NCBI RefSeq assembly: GCF_016123485.1
Contig: NZ_JADCKQ010000019.1
Span: 1-44,356 of the forward strand
From: Halocynthiibacter styelae
Lineage (GTDB): Bacteria > Pseudomonadota > Alphaproteobacteria > Rhodobacterales > Rhodobacteraceae
Reading direction: 5' to 3'
DNA: 44,356 bases
Shown: one piece after another, positions 15,770 through 23,628 of the stretch
Layout of the letters: each line of letters begins with the position of its first letter
Numbering within the stretch: position 1 is the first letter of the stretch
The notes under the pieces: generated by a model
Told to the model about the DNA's origin: nothing
Database searches by the model: none
The model's input: only the letters and a program-made list of their open reading frames with translations
Translations under genes and position numbers: made by a program

Positions 15770-16285
15770 ATGGAGTTCCAGCAACCACTTCAGATGATCA
15801 TGCGCACGGTCTGCGCTTTTCGGAATATCAGTGAACAGGATCTGAAATCAGCTTCAAAGAAACAGAATATTGCCGACGCACGTTCAGAGGCAGTTTGGAT
15901 TGCGAAACAACTGACGCACCATTCCCTTCTCAGTATCGGGCGTCATATTGGTGGGCGTGACGCCCGCACCTGCCATGCCGCGCAAAACCGGATTGAACGC
16001 AGGCGCGGTGAAACTCAGGAGTACGCTGATGAGCTGGATCAGCTTCTGAGCCTTGCAAGGCAGGCTGTGGATGGCGCAACCGGGTGCAGCAATATTGCGA
16101 CCCCGTTTGATATCGCGCAACGCCTGCTGGTTCCTTCTGCAAATGAACCTGGCCTTAAATACAGGGAGCTGCGCATTTTGGCGCAAGCCTATGTTCAGGC
16201 TGATACCGAATTGACGAAGTTCCGCACGGCAGCGCAGCGCGCCCGTAGCAGTCTCGACAGTATTGCTGGGGGAACTGCACAATGA
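15770..16285 (+). CDS. DnaA domain IV-like DNA-binding protein, 171 aa
   Basis: Residues about 13-75 follow the C-terminal DNA-binding domain of DnaA: FRNISEQDLKSASKKQNIADAR, then EAVWIAKQLTHHSLLSIGRHI and GGRDARTCHAAQNRIE. The last matches the DnaA signature GGRDHTTVLHAxxKI with HTTV changed to ARTC. The AAA+ domain of DnaA is absent; a helical C-terminal half of unknown role takes its place. It could bind DnaA-box-like sites and influence host replication or phage replicative transposition. It sits between MuB and a small hypothetical gene. Confidence 0.7.
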   Translation: MEFQQPLQMIMRTVCAFRNISEQDLKSASKKQNIADARSEAVWIAKQLTHHSLLSIGRHIGGRDARTCHAAQNRIERRRGETQEYADELDQLLSLARQAVDGATGCSNIATPFDIAQRLLVPSANEPGLKYRELRILAQAYVQADTELTKFRTAAQRARSSLDSIAGGTAQ

Positions 16286-16617
16286 GTGATCACAATATTA
16301 TTGATCTGAGTAAACACCGTGAAGAGCGGGCGCTTCTGGCAGATCGCGGTTTAACGCCGGATGGTGGTGAGCTTCAGGATATTTGCCCATTGGGTGTGGC
16401 GCTGCGTGTTCTGGATGATGAGATGAATGGCAAGCCTCTTTCCCTCACCTACAACGAGATCATCGCCATGGTTATGGGGCTGGATCAGACCTTTGATGTT
16501 CTGAACCGGCTTTGCAGTAAAAAGCGCCTGAACAAAGGCGATCTGCATTTCCTGTTTGAGGCTATGCAGTCCCCTTTAACTTCAATCGAAAGGTTTAAAA
16601 ATGACACCGCAGGTTAA
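16282..16617 (+). CDS. Early hypothetical protein, 111 aa
   Basis: The protein is acidic and helical: NIIDLSKHREERALLADRGL at the N-terminus, then LRVLDDEMNGKPLSLTYNEI and a C-terminal KKRLNKGDLHFLFEAM. The start overlaps the previous gene by four bases and the end overlaps the DUF3164 gene by 17 bases, so it is part of the coupled early operon. No family is recognised. Confidence 0.6.
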   Translation: MSDHNIIDLSKHREERALLADRGLTPDGGELQDICPLGVALRVLDDEMNGKPLSLTYNEIIAMVMGLDQTFDVLNRLCSKKRLNKGDLHFLFEAMQSPLTSIERFKNDTAG

Positions 16618-17245
16618 TATGGAAGCCGCCCAGCCAACTCATATGGAAAACGCAAAGGGGCACATGGTTCCGGTTAAGATGGTGTCTGAGCGTGACAAGC
16701 TGATTGATCAGACCGTGCGCCAGATCCTTGACTATGCAAATCCGTTGATGTCTCAGATTGCCCGGTTTCGTGGGCATTCGTTTGACGACATTAATACTCT
16801 GATGGCCCTTCTGTCTGAGGATTTCGGCTATGTGTACCGGGGCAAAAAAGGCAATGTCAGCTTCACAAGCTTTGACGGGCTGGTGAAGGTGGAAATCCGG
16901 GTTCAGGACTACATCACATTCGGGCCTGAGCTGCAGATCGCTAAGGGCCTGATTGACGAATACATTGAAGAGATCAGCGATGGTCTGCCCCCTGAGGTCC
17001 AGACCTTGCTGACCCGCGCCTTCGACGCTGACAAGCCGGGCAAGGTAAACCGCTCGGCGCTTTATCAGTTGCGCCGCTGGCCGATCACCCATCCAAAGTG
17101 GGTGCAGGCAATGGCTGCGCTTGAACAGAGCATGCGGGTGTTGGAAAGCAAAGACTTCTTCCAGATTTCCGTGCGGGAGGATCGCAACAAAAGCTTCCGC
17201 GTTCTGCCGATCAATCTGGCCCATGCCTATGAGGTGGAAGAATGA
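16601..17245 (+). CDS. DUF3164-family Mu-like phage protein, 214 aa
   Basis: The family pattern is clear: a short leader with NAKGHMVPV, then ERDKLIDQTVRQILDYA, a central FEDFGYVYRGKKGNVSFTSFDG-type strand and a C-terminal NKSFRVLPINLA. DUF3164 proteins are found in the semi-essential early region of Mu-like and related phages; their function is unknown. In this phage it is flanked by the 111-aa protein and a zinc-ribbon protein, as is usual for the region before gemA. Confidence 0.85.
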   Translation: MTPQVNMEAAQPTHMENAKGHMVPVKMVSERDKLIDQTVRQILDYANPLMSQIARFRGHSFDDINTLMALLSEDFGYVYRGKKGNVSFTSFDGLVKVEIRVQDYITFGPELQIAKGLIDEYIEEISDGLPPEVQTLLTRAFDADKPGKVNRSALYQLRRWPITHPKWVQAMAALEQSMRVLESKDFFQISVREDRNKSFRVLPINLAHAYEVEE

Positions 17246-17457
17246 CACGTCCATCATATGAGCCACACGCTGAGGAATGCCGCAATCCGGGGCGGGATGA
17301 TTACTGGACCTGCCCCGGTTGTTACACCGATCTGCCCGGCGATGATGGTTTTGGCATTGGTGAGTTCACCTGCCCGGAATGTGACCGTGCAGTTGTCCTG
17401 TCTGTTGAACATGATCCGGTCAGCATTGCGACCCTGAAAGAAGGAGTGAAAGAATGA
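17242..17457 (+). CDS. Small zinc-ribbon protein, 71 aa
   Basis: Two Cys-Pro-x-Cys knuckles, WTCPGCYT (about residues 23-27) and FTCPECDR (about residues 43-47), separated by about 20 residues, make a typical zinc ribbon. Both ends overlap neighbouring genes by four bases. It probably binds nucleic acid or a protein partner; no specific role is known. Confidence 0.65.
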   Translation: MTRPSYEPHAEECRNPGRDDYWTCPGCYTDLPGDDGFGIGEFTCPECDRAVVLSVEHDPVSIATLKEGVKE

Positions 17458-18107
17458 GTTCACTACAGGCTATTCAGATCAAGCGTCGCCAGCTTGTGCA
17501 GGCGCATGGGCTTGATGAGGACGATTGGCGCGATCTGGTCCAGCGCATGACAGGCCAGCGATCCACAAGGAACCTGAAGCCGGTTCAGTCCCGGGCGCTT
17601 CTGGGGGAACTCGACCGGCTTTTGGGCGGGCGCTATGAAGCCCCTTCCAAAGGCTCTCGAAAGTCCCTTTCAGGCCCATATGCAAAGAAGCTGCAGGCCC
17701 TTTGGATCGCCTGTTGGAATATGGGGATCATCGACAGTGCAGATGATAAGGCGCTGAATGCCTTTGCTGTTCGTCAGGCCAATGTCAGCCATGCCAACTG
17801 GATCCGCCACCAGGAAGATGCGGTTGCCGTGATTGAAGCGCTGAAATCCATGCTGGAACGTCATGGTGTGGATTGGACCAATTACAACCTGTCTCCGGTA
17901 CATTGCAGCTTACCGGGCTTTAAAATCGCCTGTGCGCAGTGGCGTAAGCTGGAAGATTTCTCCCGTCAGGGGCAAACGCTTTCCGAATATGTGCGCCATC
18001 TGGTTGACCGGCCTTTTGCTGAAATGACCGCTGAAGATTGGATCGTCGTCATGAATGATCTGGGCCGTAAGATCCGCGCCCAGAAGAAACAGGATCACAA
18101 AGAATGA
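17454..18107 (+). CDS. GemA-like protein (Mu gp16, DUF1018), 217 aa
   Basis: The N-terminal part (AIQIKRRQLVQAHGLDEDDWRDLV) and GPYAKKLQALWIACWNMGII in the middle are the hallmarks of the GemA/DUF1018 family. In Mu, GemA affects host gyrase activity and DNA supercoiling and is expressed before the middle regulator mor. The same order is kept here: gemA directly precedes the Mor-like gene with a four-base overlap. Length is slightly above Mu GemA. Confidence 0.88.
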   Translation: MSSLQAIQIKRRQLVQAHGLDEDDWRDLVQRMTGQRSTRNLKPVQSRALLGELDRLLGGRYEAPSKGSRKSLSGPYAKKLQALWIACWNMGIIDSADDKALNAFAVRQANVSHANWIRHQEDAVAVIEALKSMLERHGVDWTNYNLSPVHCSLPGFKIACAQWRKLEDFSRQGQTLSEYVRHLVDRPFAEMTAEDWIVVMNDLGRKIRAQKKQDHKE

Positions 18108-18526
18108 GCTATTCCTGGCTTCCTCCTACATTGCAGGAAATTGCAGAAGTCGCCGGTCTTGATGCCGCGCTTGCGATGGCGAATGCGCGCGGTGGAAGCC
18201 GGATTTCTCTTCCGGCCAAACCGAGGTCCGGTCACTGGCTGATTGAAGCAGTTGGCGAAGAGGCTGCGCAGAAGATCTGCGCGCATTACGCCACCGGCTA
18301 TGGTGGAACCAGCGGTGCAAGCCTTGTACTGCCCCTGCCACCCAACATGGATTTGCGCCGCCGCCGCATGCGCATTGACGAAATGCTGGCAAATGGCGTA
18401 TCTGCAGATAAGATTGCCGTTGCAACCCGTACACATCGTACTACGGTATTCCGGCGTCAGGCTAAAAATCGCGAACGAAAACACCACCGGCCTGATACAT
18501 CCCGACAATCCGACCTTTTTGACTAA
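18104..18526 (+). CDS. Mor/C-family transcription activator, 140 aa
   Basis: The N-terminal dimerisation part (SWLPPTLQEIAEVAGLDAALAMA), the GGSRISLP motif and EEAAQKICAHYATGYGG match Mu Mor. The C-terminus has a helix-turn-helix (IDEMLANGVSADKIAVATRTHRTTVFRR, about residues 92-119). Mor and C activate middle and late promoters of Mu by binding dyad sites next to a weak promoter. This phage shows only one such protein, so it may drive all three late blocks through the GGTAGCGsCGCTACC palindromes, the first of which starts three bases after this gene. Confidence 0.88.
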   Translation: MSYSWLPPTLQEIAEVAGLDAALAMANARGGSRISLPAKPRSGHWLIEAVGEEAAQKICAHYATGYGGTSGASLVLPLPPNMDLRRRRMRIDEMLANGVSADKIAVATRTHRTTVFRRQAKNRERKHHRPDTSRQSDLFD

Positions 18527-18529
18527 TCA

Positions 18530-18544
18530 GGTAGCGCCGCTACC
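18530..18544. promoter_or_regulatory. Late-operon palindrome 1 (GGTAGCGCCGCTACC)
   Basis: A perfect 15-bp dyad lies 63 bp before the endolysin gene. Near-identical copies at 26698 and 36594 precede the other two late blocks. It is the best candidate for the activator-binding site of the lysis-packaging operon. Confidence 0.7.
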
Positions 18545-18571
18545 AGATAATTTGCTGCCCCGATTTTCTAG

Positions 18572-18607
18572 AAATCTCCTGAACCACCTGGTCCGGGAGA
18601 TTTTTTT
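18572..18607 (+). terminator. Terminator-like hairpin that also covers the endolysin ribosome-binding site
   Basis: AAATCTCC (18572-18579) pairs with GGAGATTT (18596-18603), with an inner ACC/GGT helix and a run of seven T residues. It has the form of an intrinsic terminator, yet GGGAG in the 3' arm is the only Shine-Dalgarno for ATG 18608. It may end early transcripts and also limit endolysin translation. Confidence 0.6.
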
Positions 18608-19219
18608 ATGCAGAGCGTCCGTGAGATTGCCACTGAGATTGTCGCGCGTGAAGGCGGCTTTGTGAATGATCCGGATGATCCGGGCGGTGCAACCAAATAC
18701 GGTGTCACCATTCATACCATGCGCCGCCTGCGCATTGATCTGGATCGTGATGGCGACATTGATGTGCGCGACGTGCGCCTGCTGACCCGAACGCAGGCCA
18801 CGGATATTTTCATTCGCCATTATTATGAGCGCCCGCGCATTAATCTGCTGCCAGAGCCGCTGCAGGCCTCTGTTTTTGATATGTACGTCAATGCAGGTGG
18901 TAACGCAGTGAAGATCCTGCAGCGCCTGCTGGCAGAGTTTCAGGAACCTGTCACAGTTGATGGCGCACTGGGGCCGAAGACAGCAGCCGCTGTTGCCCGA
19001 GTGTATGAAAAGGCCGGTGATTATCTGGTGGATGCGTATGGGATTGCCCGCCGTGATTATTACTTCCGGATTGCGGATCGCCGCCCTGCGTCACGCAAAT
19101 ATGCCCAGAGCCGCGCTGGCGGCAAAGGTGGCTGGATCCGCCGGGCCGAAGAGTTCATTTCAGCGACGTATCACCTGACTGACGCGCAGTTCCGTGACCG
19201 GGTGTCGGCATGGGCGTGA
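18608..19219 (+). CDS. Phage endolysin, GH108-type muramidase, 203 aa
   Basis: The N-terminal motif VAREGGFVNDPDDPGGATKYGV is the GH108 (TtsA/ZliS-type) signature with the catalytic glutamate at about residue 17. A C-terminal peptidoglycan-binding-3-like region follows (FDMYVNAGGNAVKILQRLL, then VDGALGPKTAAAV). It has no signal peptide and needs the holin encoded next. It is the same enzyme class as the endolysin of the cryptic prophage but clearly divergent. It opens the first late block. Confidence 0.9.
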   Translation: MQSVREIATEIVAREGGFVNDPDDPGGATKYGVTIHTMRRLRIDLDRDGDIDVRDVRLLTRTQATDIFIRHYYERPRINLLPEPLQASVFDMYVNAGGNAVKILQRLLAEFQEPVTVDGALGPKTAAAVARVYEKAGDYLVDAYGIARRDYYFRIADRRPASRKYAQSRAGGKGGWIRRAEEFISATYHLTDAQFRDRVSAWA

Positions 19220-19284
19220 TGCTTCCGTTTGACTGGCAATTTTCACTTTTGATGGACCGCATCTGGTTGCGGCTCGGGAGGTAA
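19210..19284 (+). CDS. Possible 24-codon ORF between endolysin and holin
   Basis: ATG 19210, inside the last codons of the endolysin gene, opens MGVMLPFDWQFSLLMDRIWL and ends at 19284, three bases before the holin ATG. Position and aromatic-hydrophobic composition are suggestive of a translational coupler, but nothing else supports it. Confidence 0.25.
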   Translation: MGVMLPFDWQFSLLMDRIWLRLGR

Positions 19285-19287
19285 GAC

Positions 19288-19857
19288 ATGCGCATTTTGC
19301 AATGGCTTTTTGGTGGTGGGCGTAATGTCCTGAAGGAAACAGTTGAGGTGTTCCGTGAGAATGCAGAAGCTGGTGCTGTACGCGATGCTGATTACAGCCA
19401 GGCAGCTCTGGCGCAGTATGCTGCTGAGTTTCACGCGCGCAGCAACCGGACGCGGTTTGACAGTCTGGCCGATGGTCTGAACCGGCTTGTGCGCCCTGCT
19501 GTGACGCTCTGCGTCTTGCTGCCCATTCCCATTACCATGATCTGGCCGGGACATATGGCGATTGCCATTGCCTCCCTGGCGCTGCTGCCGGTTGGTTACT
19601 GGGCGATTGTCGGGACCGTTACCAGTTTCTACTACGGTGGCCGTATGCAGCTCAAAGCGCAGGAGTTTCACACATCCCTTGCCGCAACTGTCGCCAATGC
19701 GCCCCGGATCATTGAGACAATTGACAGCCTGCGCGAGTTCACCAGCGACAGCCCCGGCGCTGCAGATCCCGGCACAGATACAGAGCTGAGTGAAGCTGCA
19801 ACAGAAACCAGTGAAAACCCGGCTGTACGCGCCTGGCAGGAGCGCGGGAATGAGTGA
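19288..19857 (+). CDS. Holin family protein (GTA holin 3TM type), 189 aa
   Basis: An amphipathic start (MRILQWLFGGGRNVLKETVEVF) and a charged region lead to two or three hydrophobic helices (LVRPAVTLCVLLPIPITMIW, MAIAIASLALLPVGYWAIV and FYYGG). A soluble tail follows that is rich in Glu, Ser and Thr. This is the pattern of the gene-transfer-agent/phage holin 3TM family, FYYGGR being typical. It would form the membrane lesion that releases the upstream endolysin. AGGTAAG upstream may serve as the ribosome-binding site. Confidence 0.8.
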   Translation: MRILQWLFGGGRNVLKETVEVFRENAEAGAVRDADYSQAALAQYAAEFHARSNRTRFDSLADGLNRLVRPAVTLCVLLPIPITMIWPGHMAIAIASLALLPVGYWAIVGTVTSFYYGGRMQLKAQEFHTSLAATVANAPRIIETIDSLREFTSDSPGAADPGTDTELSEAATETSENPAVRAWQERGNE

Positions 19858-20071
19858 ACGCGATATTGAACGTGCGGAAGCCCGTGTTCAGCAGGAGTGT
19901 GACGCCTCCCTTGCGCGCAATCGTGATGTGGTTGAGGCGGAAGGCACATCTGAGTGCATTGACTGCGGAGACGAAATCGAAGCGGCCCGCCGTGCCGCAG
20001 CGCCATTCGCCCGCCGCTGCATTGAATGCCAGCTTGATCATGAAGAAGTGGAACGTGGTCATGGACGTTAA
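19850..20071 (+). CDS. DksA/TraR-type zinc-finger protein, 73 aa
   Basis: A short helical hairpin is followed by the C4 zinc finger ECIDCGDEIEAARR ... RRCIECQ (about residues 36-61). Small DksA/TraR relatives in phages mimic ppGpp-DksA action at the secondary channel of host RNA polymerase. The ATG overlaps the end of the holin gene. The conserved acidic tip of DksA is not obvious in so short a protein. This gene sits between holin and packaging genes, as in other Mu-like phages. Confidence 0.85.
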   Translation: MSERDIERAEARVQQECDASLARNRDVVEAEGTSECIDCGDEIEAARRAAAPFARRCIECQLDHEEVERGHGR

Positions 20072-20504
20072 GGCAATCACATCCCGCCTGCGCCGTTTCT
20101 GGATCGCAACCCTGCGTTTTGTCTTTCACGATGAGGTGCGTCTGCTGGAAATCTTCTCGGCCCTGAACCTGATGGCCTGGGCGGATCTGCTGAATTTCTC
20201 ACCTGAGGTTCTGACACTGGAAGCATATCAGGGCTTTGAAGGGCTGAATGCTTCTGTCTGGGCGGGCCTGTTCGCCTGCGTTGGTGCCTGGCAGATCGGT
20301 TGCATGATCCCCGCTTTTGGCGCGCGTCGTGTGCATCGGTTTATCGGTCTGGCTTTTGCAGCCGGTGCCTGGGCGGTGATCACGCTGAACTTCTGGAAAG
20401 GCGGCGTCGAGACAACTGCGAATTTCAATTACTTCATTCTGGCACTTGGCTGTGCCGTATCAGGAGCCTGGCTGGCATGGACAACCAATTCTTACAACTC
20501 ATGA
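20061..20504 (+). CDS. Membrane protein in lysis region, 147 aa
   Basis: After a basic start (MDVKAITSRLRRFWIATLRFV) three to four hydrophobic helices follow: LLEIFSALNLMAWADLL, ASVWAGLFACVGAWQIGCMI, RFIGLAFAAGAWAVITLNF and YFILALGCAVSGAWLAW. The start at 20061 is chosen over an in-frame ATG at 20040 because of GAAGTGGA upstream; it overlaps the DksA-like gene. It may be an antiholin or accessory lysis protein. No family is recognised. Confidence 0.65.
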   Translation: MDVKAITSRLRRFWIATLRFVFHDEVRLLEIFSALNLMAWADLLNFSPEVLTLEAYQGFEGLNASVWAGLFACVGAWQIGCMIPAFGARRVHRFIGLAFAAGAWAVITLNFWKGGVETTANFNYFILALGCAVSGAWLAWTTNSYNS

Positions 20505-20851
20505 ACAGCGGCCCGGTCGGGGCTTTGGTTGTCGGTGTTGTTCTTCTGATCGGGTTCCTTTTGCGTCATACCCGCTGGTTTTCCGGGGGCAGCTCCGGAT
20601 CCGGGGTTGCCGCTTCTGAGTTCTCCGCACTGAGTTCTCAGGTTCGGGAAATGGATCAGCGCCTGGGCGTCGTTGAACAGGATCTGCGCCACCTTCCAAC
20701 CCGCGAAGAACTGCATGAGGTGGAAGTCAATATTGCCCGCCTCATGGAACGTATGAGCGGCCTGGAGCAAATCACAACATCCACAAACCGCGCGGTCGGA
20801 CGGATTGAAGATTTCATGATTGATGCCTCACAAAAACAGAAAGGGCAGTAA
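20477..20851 (+). CDS. DUF2730-like / Mu gp25-position protein, 124 aa
   Basis: One N-terminal transmembrane helix (VGALVVGVVLLIGFLL) is followed by a Gly/Ser linker and a long coiled coil (REMDQRLGVVEQDLRHLPTR onwards, about residues 55-115). The LPTREELHEVEVNIARLMERM pattern matches DUF2730 proteins of Mu-like phages, found between lysis and terminase genes. A spanin-like role is conceivable because the topology is Rz-like and no other Rz candidate is present in this phage. Confidence 0.65.
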   Translation: MDNQFLQLMNSGPVGALVVGVVLLIGFLLRHTRWFSGGSSGSGVAASEFSALSSQVREMDQRLGVVEQDLRHLPTREELHEVEVNIARLMERMSGLEQITTSTNRAVGRIEDFMIDASQKQKGQ

Positions 20852-21165
20852 TGACAATGTTTGAAGGTTACAGCGACAGTTACAATGAAACTGTCCGTCT
20901 GACGGTTCTGAAAGCGCTGGCTGAAGAAACCGATTATCGTCTGAATGACACTATGCTGATGGCTGTGCTTCAGGCGTTTGCAATTAACCGCAGCCGGGAT
21001 TACCTGCGCAATGAGCTTTCCTGGCTGGAAACGGAAGTGCAGGCGGTCAAGCTGACCAAAGCCGGAACTGCTGTGATCGCGGAGCTGACCGAACGGGGGC
21101 TTGATCATGTCGAGCGTCGTGTCGTCCTTACCGGCGTGCGCAAGCCTTCACCTGCGTTGCTCTGA
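20851..21165 (+). CDS. Winged-helix-like phage protein (Mu gp26 position), 104 aa
   Basis: A helical protein with a winged-helix-like order: LTVLKALAEETDYRLNDTML, INRSRDYLRNELSWLE, then VQAVKLTKAGTAVIAELTERG. This resembles the small ArsR-like phage proteins found before the small terminase in Mu-like phages. The ATG overlaps the previous stop (TAATG). It may bind DNA during packaging initiation or regulate late genes. Confidence 0.65.
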   Translation: MTMFEGYSDSYNETVRLTVLKALAEETDYRLNDTMLMAVLQAFAINRSRDYLRNELSWLETEVQAVKLTKAGTAVIAELTERGLDHVERRVVLTGVRKPSPALL

Positions 21166-21166
21166 T

Positions 21167-21739
21167 ATGGCTGGGCGTCCGAAACCAAAGCGCGGTCGTG
21201 GTCGGCTTTCGTCCATTGACCTGCTGCCGCCCGAAGCGGATCACGTTGTTGCCTGGGCGTTTCAGGAACTTCGTGAGAGAGAACGCACACAGCTTGAAAT
21301 CTGGTTTGAGTTTAACGACAAGCTGGCGGCGCTGGGTCTGGGGCCGATTTCCAAAACTGCGTTCAATCGCCATTCTATCCGGCTTGCCAGCATGGCGCGC
21401 CGCCATGAAGAAGTGCGGGCCATGACTTCTGCACTGACGGAACGCCTGGAGCCGGGGCAGACTGATGATCTGACCATTATCGCGGCTGAAACGATCAAAA
21501 CCCTGATTTTTGAAATCACAGAAAACGAACAGCTTACACCGAAAGGTGCGATGGAGCTGGCCCGTGCCCTTCAGGCTGCGGTCAATTCTCAGAAGCTGTC
21601 TCTGGATCGTAAGCGCGCCATTGAAGAACAGTTTGCAGCCAAGGTCGATGATGCCCTTGAGAAAGTCAGTTCGGAAAAAGGCCTGTCGTCTGAGCAGGCT
21701 GAGTTCTTCCGCCGTGAGGTTCTGGGGGTAAAGTCATGA
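21167..21739 (+). CDS. DUF3486 (Mu gp27-like) putative small terminase, 190 aa
   Basis: It starts with a basic arm (MAGRPKPKRGRGRLSSIDLL), then has a helix-turn-helix-like region (AWAFQELRERERTQLEIWFE ... SKTAFNRHSIRLASMARR) and a long helical C-terminus. This is the DUF3486/Mu gp27 family, always next to the large terminase and thought to be the small, DNA-recognising packaging subunit. The ATG at 21167 starts right after the previous stop; earlier in-frame codons would overlap the upstream gene. Confidence 0.82.
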   Translation: MAGRPKPKRGRGRLSSIDLLPPEADHVVAWAFQELRERERTQLEIWFEFNDKLAALGLGPISKTAFNRHSIRLASMARRHEEVRAMTSALTERLEPGQTDDLTIIAAETIKTLIFEITENEQLTPKGAMELARALQAAVNSQKLSLDRKRAIEEQFAAKVDDALEKVSSEKGLSSEQAEFFRREVLGVKS

Positions 21740-21975
21740 GTTCTCGCAGTCACCATATCGGATGGTCATGGAAGAACCCTAAAGGCACTGCGTCCCATGC
21801 TTTCAGCACTGCTGATGAAGCGCGTGATAACGCTGTTTACAATGCGATTGTCAGCCAGAAAAAAACCGGCGCGTCCGCTGTTTATCACCGCATGTCTGAC
21901 ACTGAACGCTTCCTGTGCTGGCAGTCGCTACAACGTGCTGGCTGGCAGCTTCTGGAAGTAAAGGCAGAGTTCTGA
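21736..21975 (+). CDS. Small hypothetical protein in packaging region, 79 aa
   Basis: It is rich in aromatic and basic residues (HHIGWSWKNPKGTASHAF, then LCWQSLQRAGWQLLEV). Both ends overlap neighbours (ATGA junctions) between the putative small and large terminase genes, so it is co-translated with them. No family is recognised. Confidence 0.55.
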   Translation: MSSRSHHIGWSWKNPKGTASHAFSTADEARDNAVYNAIVSQKKTGASAVYHRMSDTERFLCWQSLQRAGWQLLEVKAEF

Positions 21976-23612
21976 TGCAAACCCCTGCCGCCCGTCCTGA
22001 TACACATGCAGGCGCGCCGGTTGTGGCGCGTGACCCTTCTGAGCTGTCAGAGAATTTCACCCGTGGTGCGGAAATCCCGGATGATCTGGATCCACTTGCT
22101 GAAGGGATCCTGATGAAGCACCAGAGGGAATGGCTGGAAGATGACAGCGATCTGAAGCTGGCAGAGAAAGGGCGACGCACCGGGATCACATTTGCCGAAG
22201 CTCTGGCGGATACAATCATCGCTGCGTCCAGCCGGTCTGCGGGCGGTGACAATGTGTTTTACATCGGTGACACCAAAGACAAGGGCCGGGAGTTCATCGG
22301 CTATGTGGCGCATTTCGCAAAGATCATCGCGGGCGAATTGCACCAGGTAGAAGAGTTCATTTTCAAAGATGAGCAGCCGGATGGATCAACCAAAGACATT
22401 TCTGCATTCCGCATCCAGTTTGCCAGCGGATACCGGGTCGAAGCGCTGTCCAGCAATCCGGCAAACATCCGGGGTCTGCAGGGCGTGGTTGTCATTGATG
22501 AGGCCGCATTCCACCGTGATGTGCGCGCTGTCATTGATGCAGTGAATGCGCTTCTGATCTGGGGCGGCAAGGTTCGGGTTATTTCAACGCATAACGGTGT
22601 CTTGAACCCGTTCAATGAGCTGATCCGCGAAGCCAATGCGGGGAAGAACCCATTTTCAATCCACCATATCCCCTTTTCAATAGCTGTTGAAAACGGCCTG
22701 TATCGTCGTGTCTGCCGGATCAAAGGCAATACCTGGTCACAGGAAAAGCAGGATGATTGGGAAGCGCTGATCCGTGGTTCTTACGGGCCGCGCACTGCAG
22801 CAATGAAGCAGGAGCTGGACGCGATCCCGGCGGAAGCGGAAGGCTCTGCCCTGACGCGGGTTCAGATTGAGGCCTGTATGGCCGATGGCATTCCGGTGCA
22901 TCGCTGGACACGGGATGATGACTTTCGGAATGCGTCCGATCATGTGCGCAAAGCGGATGCGCTTGATTTTTGCGTGAAGGAGCTGCGCCCGGTTCTGAAC
23001 GGACTGAACAAGGATCTGCGCCACGTCATGGGTGAAGACTTTGCGCGCAACGGTGATGTCACTGACATTATCATCTATGAAATCGGCAAGGATCTGGTGC
23101 GTCGTGCGGTTCTGCTGGTTGAGCTGCGCAACATTCCTTTTGATCAGCAGCGGGATATTCTCTTTTACATCTGTGACCGGATCCCGAACTTCATGAAGGG
23201 TGCAATGGATAAGACCGGGAACGGCGCTTATCTGGCTGAGAAAGCCGTGCAACGCTATGGTGACAAGATCGTTGAAGTGCATTTCTCTGCTGAATGGTAT
23301 CGGCAGGAAATGCCTGCCTATATTGAGGCTTTCTCTGACAAGACCGTACTTTTGCCCCGACATGATGACGTTCTGCAGGATCACCAGGCCTTGCAATATG
23401 TTGATGGTCTGATCCGGGTGCCGAAAGATTTCCGCTTTAAAGGATCTGACGGTTTCAACCGCCATGGCGACAGCGCAGTTGCCGGTGCGTTGGCATGGTT
23501 TGCAAGCCGTCAGCCCGTTTCCGAATACGACTACCAGAGCGTTCATGATCTGAATGATGATGACGACGATTGGGACAATGAAAGATGGCGCGGTTTCCGT
23601 CGCCGTCATTGA
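21975..23612 (+). CDS. Terminase large subunit (Mu gp28-like), 545 aa
   Basis: The ATPase domain has MKHQREWLEDDSDLKLAEKG followed by a degenerate Walker A region (GRRTGITFAEA, about residue 57) and a Walker B motif VVVIDEAAF (about residue 172). The C-terminal half holds the RNase H-like nuclease, with acidic positions such as GEDFARNGDVTD. It pumps DNA into heads and cuts by the headful, taking flanking host DNA as Mu does. The tail end is very acidic, then Arg-rich (DDDDDWDNERWRGFRRRH). Confidence 0.9.
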   Translation: MQTPAARPDTHAGAPVVARDPSELSENFTRGAEIPDDLDPLAEGILMKHQREWLEDDSDLKLAEKGRRTGITFAEALADTIIAASSRSAGGDNVFYIGDTKDKGREFIGYVAHFAKIIAGELHQVEEFIFKDEQPDGSTKDISAFRIQFASGYRVEALSSNPANIRGLQGVVVIDEAAFHRDVRAVIDAVNALLIWGGKVRVISTHNGVLNPFNELIREANAGKNPFSIHHIPFSIAVENGLYRRVCRIKGNTWSQEKQDDWEALIRGSYGPRTAAMKQELDAIPAEAEGSALTRVQIEACMADGIPVHRWTRDDDFRNASDHVRKADALDFCVKELRPVLNGLNKDLRHVMGEDFARNGDVTDIIIYEIGKDLVRRAVLLVELRNIPFDQQRDILFYICDRIPNFMKGAMDKTGNGAYLAEKAVQRYGDKIVEVHFSAEWYRQEMPAYIEAFSDKTVLLPRHDDVLQDHQALQYVDGLIRVPKDFRFKGSDGFNRHGDSAVAGALAWFASRQPVSEYDYQSVHDLNDDDDDWDNERWRGFRRRH

Positions 23613-23628
23613 ATGAACAGGTGACACC

